Shown here piece by piece: positions 14,346 to 18,021 of a DNA stretch of 18,021 nucleotides (the first letter of the stretch is position 1; the number at the start of each line of letters is the position of its first letter). Below the pieces are notes generated by a model. The model saw only the letters and a list, made by a program, of their open reading frames with translations. It was not told the DNA's origin and made no database searches. This DNA comes from Alphaproteobacteria bacterium (GTDB taxonomy: Bacteria; Pseudomonadota; Alphaproteobacteria; RF32; CAG-239): NCBI GenBank assembly GCA_900767645.1, contig CAAFZY010000036.1:1-18021 (forward strand), written 5' to 3'. Made by a program: the position numbers and the translations under genes.

Positions 14346-15365
14346 TTAATTGTTTTCAGCGGTTAAATTTTCAGCTTTCATAACCGCTATCGTTAGCGCT
14401 TCAATTTGTTTTAACGCCTGATTAAAATCTTCAGCGGCCGTAATCTGTTTTTGCCATTTGGCAAAGTCTTCAGTCTGATATTCAGGCTTAGCCGACATCA
14501 ACACCGACGCCTCTGAAAATTTACCTTCATTAACCAAACGATAAACCTCATCTTTTGCCATTAACTCGGCAACCGGCTTATCGTGGTATTCAATGCTAAT
14601 CAGTTTACTGAGTTTGGAGTTAATTTTTTCTTTCCAATCCGGTTCTTTTTGCGTATTTTTCGCACTTTCCGCCTGTTCTGCTTTAGCAACTTCAGCCGCG
14701 GTCTGCTTAGTTTGTTCATTAACATAAAGCCGGTTAAAGCGTTCGGTCAATTCTTCAGCCGACGGGATTCCTTCATATGAAAGCGAGGCAATTACATCAG
14801 CCGGAGCCTCCATATTGGTGCCTAACGCCAAATTACGCAAAACTTCCGCCTCATAAACAAAAGGTTTGCCGGTTGCCGCCGAATCTTTTACCAACATGGC
14901 GGCGGTTAAGGTTAAGGCTCCGCGGGTGCTGACCTGTCCGAAAGCTCGGAGTTTAGATTCCAGCGCGTCTATTCTTGAAACAACGCCAAGCATAGTATTG
15001 GTACTGACCCGCGAATCTAAAATTTCGGAATTTATTTTATTAACGTTATCAATTTTACCGTTAAGCATGGCGGCAAGTTGCAACGAATCGTTTTTAGCCT
15101 CGGCATTCAGGCGTTTAAGCTCATTTACTTCCGTTTGCAAGGCATTAATTTTGCCCTCAAGCCGCAAAATGGCATTTTGCTCCGCCGAATCGTTATTTAT
15201 TTTTTGCAAAATTTGCGGATTTTGCTGCAAATACCAAGCTCCGCCCAAAACGGTGCCGGCAATTATAACCGACCATGTCACGCCTTTAATAAACCCGACG
15301 GTTCGCGTGCTTTGCGGTTTATCGGCCGCAGATGCATTTTTTTCAGATAAAGTTTTTGTAACCAT
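14346..15365 (-). CDS. Mic60/mitofilin-like inner-membrane protein (COG4223 type)
   Basis: A 339-residue protein with a short cytoplasmic N-terminus, one membrane helix (about 25-46, FIKGVTWSVIIAGTVLGGAWYL), a periplasmic coiled coil (about 60-145, with a run of ILRLEGKINALQTEVNELKR heptads) and a C-terminal helical domain resembling the mitofilin signature. Alphaproteobacterial Mic60 bends membranes and forms contacts with the outer membrane, and is the bacterial relative of the mitochondrial MICOS subunit. The charged Ala/Glu/Lys linker at about 225-245 interrupts the C-terminal part. GAGGA lies 8 nt before the ATG. The gene is divergent from tsaD across a 95-bp promoter region and heads the unit with the HemY-like and ADP-kinase genes. 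The weakly conserved sequence makes the call context-dependent. Confidence 0.8.
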   Translation of the reverse strand: MVTKTLSEKNASAADKPQSTRTVGFIKGVTWSVIIAGTVLGGAWYLQQNPQILQKINNDSAEQNAILRLEGKINALQTEVNELKRLNAEAKNDSLQLAAMLNGKIDNVNKINSEILDSRVSTNTMLGVVSRIDALESKLRAFGQVSTRGALTLTAAMLVKDSAATGKPFVYEAEVLRNLALGTNMEAPADVIASLSYEGIPSAEELTERFNRLYVNEQTKQTAAEVAKAEQAESAKNTQKEPDWKEKINSKLSKLISIEYHDKPVAELMAKDEVYRLVNEGKFSEASVLMSAKPEYQTEDFAKWQKQITAAEDFNQALKQIEALTIAVMKAENLTAENN

Positions 15366-15389
15366 TTTTGTATCCTCGCTTGATTATTC

Positions 15390-15420
15390 TTGGCATTATT
15401 GTTTTTATAGTTTATATAAT
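15390..15420 (+). promoter_or_regulatory. Promoter of the tsaD-nth operon
   Basis: TTGGCA (15390-15395) is followed by TATATA at 15413-15418 (17-nt spacing), overlapping TATAAT at 15415-15420 (19-nt spacing). The start would be near 15426, giving a leader of about 35 nt. On the other strand a TATAAT (15424 to 15419) could serve the Mic60-like gene, but I see no good -35 for it. Confidence 0.5.
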
Positions 15421-15460
15421 TATAAAAAATACTGCAACAGATTAAATCGGATTATGCAAA

Positions 15461-16537
15461 ATGTTAGTTTTAGGAATTGAAAGCAGCTGCGATGAAACGG
15501 CGGCTGCGATTGTAAATGAAAACAGGCAAATTTTAGGGCAAGCCCTGCTTTCACAAGAAGAACATAAAGCTTTTGGCGGGGTTGTACCGGAAATTGCCGC
15601 CCGCGCTCATTTGGAACATATTGATGAGATTATTGAAACATGCGTTAAACGCGCCGGCATTAAGCTTGAAGATTTAGACGCCATTGCCGCCGCTTCCGGT
15701 CCGGGGCTTATCGGCGGAGTAGTGGTCGGTGTAATGGCGGCAAAAGCTTTGGCTTTAGCGCTGAATAAACCGTTTGTCGCCGTAAACCATTTGGAAGGGC
15801 ACGCCTTATGCGCCCGCGTTTCCAACGATGTTGAATATCCGTATTTGTTGTTGCTGGTATCAGGCGGGCACTGCCAAATTTTGATTGTTAAAAATGTGGG
15901 CGAATACGAACGTTTGGGTACCACGATTGACGACGCCGCCGGCGAAGCGTTTGACAAAGTGGCAAAAATGCTCGGGCTCGGTTATCCGGGCGGTCCGATG
16001 ATTGAAAAGGCCGCCGCCGTAGGCGATGCCACCCGCTTTGCTCTGCCGCGACCGCTTATCGGCTCCGGCGATTGCAACTTGTCATTTTCAGGCTTAAAAA
16101 CCGCGGTACGTAAATTGATAGAATCATATGCTCCGGACGGAAATATTGAGCACGCTAACATATCAGGCAAAGATATTTCCGATATTTGCGCATGTTTTCA
16201 ATACACCGCAACCGATTGTTTGGTACGCAAGCTCCGCAAAGCCATCGGCATTTTTAAGAGCAAATATCCGCAAGGCAAAAATTTGGTGGTATCGGGCGGG
16301 GTTGCCGCTAACACTTATTTGCGCGAACAACTTAAATTGCTTGCCGAAGAAAACGGCCTGTTGTTTGCCGCGCCGCCGATTAAGTTTTGCACCGACAACG
16401 GCGTGATGATTGCTTGGGCAGGGTTAGAGCGCTTCAGAGCCGGATTTCATAATAACCTTGACTTTAAACCGCGTCCGCGTTGGCCGTTAGATGAAAATGC
16501 GCCTAAAGCCGCCGGTGCCGGAGGTGTTAAAGCATGA
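15461..16537 (+). CDS. tsaD: tRNA N6-adenosine threonylcarbamoyltransferase
   Basis: With TsaB and TsaE, TsaD transfers the threonylcarbamoyl group from TsaC-made threonylcarbamoyl-AMP to A37 of ANN-decoding tRNAs. The 358-residue protein is full length and shows the ASKHA fold motifs: N-terminal LGIESSCDETAAAIV, metal-binding HLEGH (His110, His114), LLLVSGGHCQ, FDKVAKMLGLGYPGGP, VVSGGVAANTYLR and FCTDNGVMIAWAG. A short Ala/Gly-rich tail follows. The ribosome binding site is weak (GGA, 9 nt before the ATG). Its last four bases overlap the nth start (ATGA), implying translational coupling. In many alphaproteobacteria tsaD is divergent from hemC. Here the divergent neighbour is the Mic60-like gene. 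Confidence 0.97.
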   Translation: MLVLGIESSCDETAAAIVNENRQILGQALLSQEEHKAFGGVVPEIAARAHLEHIDEIIETCVKRAGIKLEDLDAIAAASGPGLIGGVVVGVMAAKALALALNKPFVAVNHLEGHALCARVSNDVEYPYLLLLVSGGHCQILIVKNVGEYERLGTTIDDAAGEAFDKVAKMLGLGYPGGPMIEKAAAVGDATRFALPRPLIGSGDCNLSFSGLKTAVRKLIESYAPDGNIEHANISGKDISDICACFQYTATDCLVRKLRKAIGIFKSKYPQGKNLVVSGGVAANTYLREQLKLLAEENGLLFAAPPIKFCTDNGVMIAWAGLERFRAGFHNNLDFKPRPRWPLDENAPKAAGAGGVKA

Positions 16538-17178
16538 GAAAACCACAAGAAGTTTTGCAAATTATGCAAATTTTTAACGAGCGCGACCCTAATCCGCGCT
16601 GTGAGCTGAATTTTTGCAATGCATATACTCTTTTGGTGGCGGTGGTTTTATCGGCGCAAAGCACTGACAAAGGCGTAAACAAAGCGACCGAATCGTTGTT
16701 TAAGGTTGCGGACACCCCGCAAAAAATGCTTGCTTTGGGTTTAGACGGGCTGAAGAGCTATATTAAAACCATCGGGCTTTACAACAACAAAGCGCAGAGT
16801 ATTATGTCTTTAAGCCGCGATTTGATTGATAAATTCGGAGGCGAAGTTCCGGCTTGCCGCGAATCGTTGGAAAACCTTGCCGGCGTTGGCCGTAAAACTG
16901 CAAATGTGGTGTTAAACGTATGGTTTAATCAGCCGACTTTGGCAGTTGACACGCATGTGTTCCGCATTGCGCACCGCTTAGATTTTTCAGACGGCAAAAC
17001 CCCATTGGCAGTTGAACAAGATTTACTTAAAATTTTACCTCCGGAATATATTAAAAACGCCAATCATTGGTTGGTGCTGTTCGGGCGTTATACTTGCAAA
17101 GCCAAAAATCCGAACTGCCGCAACTGCCCGATAAGCAAGTTTTGTTATTCAGATGATAAAGTAAAGGAGATAAATTAA
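16534..17178 (+). CDS. nth: Endonuclease III (DNA glycosylase/AP lyase)
   Basis: Excises oxidised pyrimidines and nicks the resulting abasic site in base-excision repair. At 214 residues it is full length. The helix-hairpin-helix LENLAGVGRKTANVVLN holds the catalytic Lys121, the catalytic Asp139 follows in LAVDTHVFRIAHR, and the 4Fe-4S loop has the exact spacing C188-x6-C195-x2-C198-x5-C204. The ATG overlaps the tsaD stop (ATGA) and the TAA shares its last A with the start of the next gene, so the three genes are tightly coupled. Confidence 0.97.
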   Translation: MRKPQEVLQIMQIFNERDPNPRCELNFCNAYTLLVAVVLSAQSTDKGVNKATESLFKVADTPQKMLALGLDGLKSYIKTIGLYNNKAQSIMSLSRDLIDKFGGEVPACRESLENLAGVGRKTANVVLNVWFNQPTLAVDTHVFRIAHRLDFSDGKTPLAVEQDLLKILPPEYIKNANHWLVLFGRYTCKAKNPNCRNCPISKFCYSDDKVKEIN

Positions 17179-17633
17179 TGAGCACTTTTAAAAAACAGTT
17201 TTTAATTATAGGCGGAGCTTTTATTGCTTTTTCTTTTATCTTCAGCACTGCACGCGCATCATTTCCGGATATCAGGCTTTTTTTCTTATTAAAACAGCTT
17301 AACTTTATATACTTTGTAGTCGGAATTATTGTTCTTTGTTTTAAGCGAGAGATTATAATGATTACCGATTTGCAAAACGCCCTCCCTAAATCATGCAATT
17401 ATTTAATGGCGTTCGGAATTTATTTTTACATAGCCATATTAGTAGGAATTTTGGGTTTTGCTTATGGCTTTTATTCAGAAAGCCTCAGTTATTCTAAAGC
17501 TTTAAGCGAAAGCACCTTTGAGGCGATTAATACGGTTGTTAAGTATTTGCTGTTTGCCGTTAATATCGTCGCTCTGGTTTGGCCGCTGATATGGGCAACA
17601 CGCCAAAGCTTTTTCCCAAAAAACAATAAATAA
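17178..17633 (+). CDS. Four-helix integral membrane protein of unknown function
   Basis: A 151-residue protein with four predicted membrane helices (about 8-27, 34-55, 75-99, 117-142), a basic N-terminus (MSTFKKQ) and a basic C-terminus (RQSFFPKNNK), so both ends are probably cytoplasmic. I recognise no family motif. It starts on the last base of the nth stop (TAATG), with GGAG (17165-17168) 9 nt upstream, so it is cotranscribed with tsaD and nth. A functional link to them is not implied. Confidence 0.75.
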   Translation: MSTFKKQFLIIGGAFIAFSFIFSTARASFPDIRLFFLLKQLNFIYFVVGIIVLCFKREIIMITDLQNALPKSCNYLMAFGIYFYIAILVGILGFAYGFYSESLSYSKALSESTFEAINTVVKYLLFAVNIVALVWPLIWATRQSFFPKNNK

Positions 17634-17639
17634 ATGCAA

Positions 17640-17667
17640 CCCCGCTGATGATAAACTCACCGGCGGG
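17640..17667. terminator. Weak G+C-rich hairpin between convergent genes
   Basis: CCCGC (17641-17645) pairs with GCGGG (17663-17667), with a possible TGA/TCA extension across a bulge. It lies between the stop of the four-helix protein and the stop of the minus-strand gene ending at 17681. Only loosely T-rich sequence follows on the minus strand and none on the plus strand, so terminator function is uncertain. Confidence 0.35.
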
Positions 17668-17680
17668 ATTAAAAACAACA

Positions 17681-18010
17681 TTAATATTCAAAAGTGCAAT
17701 GACCTGTTTTAGGATTTATCCGTCTACTGTATTTCATACATAATTCTTCAGAATACATCTTTGCAAGTTCTACATCACAAGGTTTTCTACCCCTACGACA
17801 ATCTTTCATAACTTTCACATGTTCCGGTGTCATTTGAACGCATCCGTATTTGTCATTCCAAAGCAAACAATCTTCACGGCAACGGTCTTCATCATAATCC
17901 CAAACATCTCCGCCATCACGACATGTATCCACCAGTAAAGCTGAATCTATAGCGTTTAATATCCATAACAAAAGTAAAGTCACTGTCGTTATAATTATTG
18001 CTCTTTTCAT
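17681..18010 (-). CDS. Small cysteine-rich exported or membrane-anchored protein
   Basis: A 109-residue protein with a basic start (MKR) and one hydrophobic segment (about 4-26) that could be an uncleaved anchor or a signal peptide, followed by a polar domain with eight cysteines (30, 44, 48, 57, 71, 78, 91, 105). An even number of spaced cysteines in a non-cytoplasmic domain suggests up to four disulfides. A spaced pattern of this kind fits a structural domain better than a metal ribbon. No family recognised. Only 11 bases of sequence lie upstream of the ATG and no strong ribosome binding site is visible in them (GGTAA directly before it). The gene converges with the tsaD operon and its codon choice seems less biased than that of the housekeeping genes, as for a lineage-specific gene. 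Confidence 0.7.
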   Translation of the reverse strand: MKRAIIITTVTLLLLWILNAIDSALLVDTCRDGGDVWDYDEDRCREDCLLWNDKYGCVQMTPEHVKVMKDCRRGRKPCDVELAKMYSEELCMKYSRRINPKTGHCTFEY

Positions 18011-18021
18011 TTACCAAAAAT

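Noticed and set aside
1..18021. Mobile element, prophage, CRISPR array or complete defence system
   Set aside because: No transposase, integrase, terminal repeats, spacer-repeat periodicity or recognised defence genes were seen; most genes are conserved alphaproteobacterial functions in expected order.

Overview
The window looks like a chromosomal segment of an A+T-leaning alphaproteobacterium. The evidence is gene content and order. It carries a gpmI-envC-ctpA-rppH run, and a COG4223/Mic60-like gene followed by a HemY-like gene, lying head-to-head with tsaD, which is a typical alphaproteobacterial neighbourhood. Gram-negative envelope genes are also present (a porin ending in Phe, an OM-type lipoprotein, an EnvC-like murein hydrolase activator). 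I see no insertion sequence, phage gene, CRISPR array, tRNA or rRNA inside the window. An assignment to an uncultured, gut-type fermentative alphaproteobacterial lineage is inference only.

Layout. 1-460 is non-coding: a near-consensus promoter reading leftward out of the window, a 9-bp dyad, and a good promoter for the first gene. 461-2500 (+) encodes an ABC-exporter-like protein whose first two membrane helices appear to be lost. 2589-3140 (+) is infC (IF-3), with its Shine-Dalgarno lying inside the first ATG-started reading, so a rare AUA or AUU start is likely. A bidirectional terminator (3164-3193) separates it from a minus-strand membrane gene (4026-3211) broken by an in-frame amber at codon 11. 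Next, on the minus strand, comes gpmI (8807) - envC - ctpA - rppH (4164), a tight operon joining a glycolytic enzyme, cell-wall/protease functions and mRNA 5'-end processing.

8808-9295 is a divergent intergenic region holding the most interesting item: a roughly 260-300-nt structured RNA on the + strand (about 9005-9265). It has nested long-range stems, three internal hairpins, an alternative pairing and a strong intrinsic terminator, and I could not match it to any RNA class I know. It lies immediately upstream of a small lipoprotein gene (9296). Next come a porin (9803) and, 8 nt later, a PhoB-type regulator with a degenerate receiver domain (10921).

The regulator converges on, and overlaps by 4 bp, a three-gene minus-strand unit: Mic60-like (15365) - HemY-like TPR/zinc-ribbon protein (14327) - ADP-dependent phosphofructokinase/glucokinase family protein (12932). 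Such ADP-dependent kinases are best known from archaea and animals. The tsaD/mic60/hemY order is kept, but hemC and hemD, usually found between them, are missing here. On the + strand tsaD - nth - a four-TM protein form an overlapping operon (15461-17633). The right edge holds a small, eight-cysteine exported or membrane-anchored protein on the minus strand.

I did not find a complete, obviously new multi-gene system. The best candidates for something undescribed are the structured RNA, the ABC-like protein with a truncated membrane domain, and the ADP-dependent kinase attached to the mic60-hemY unit.
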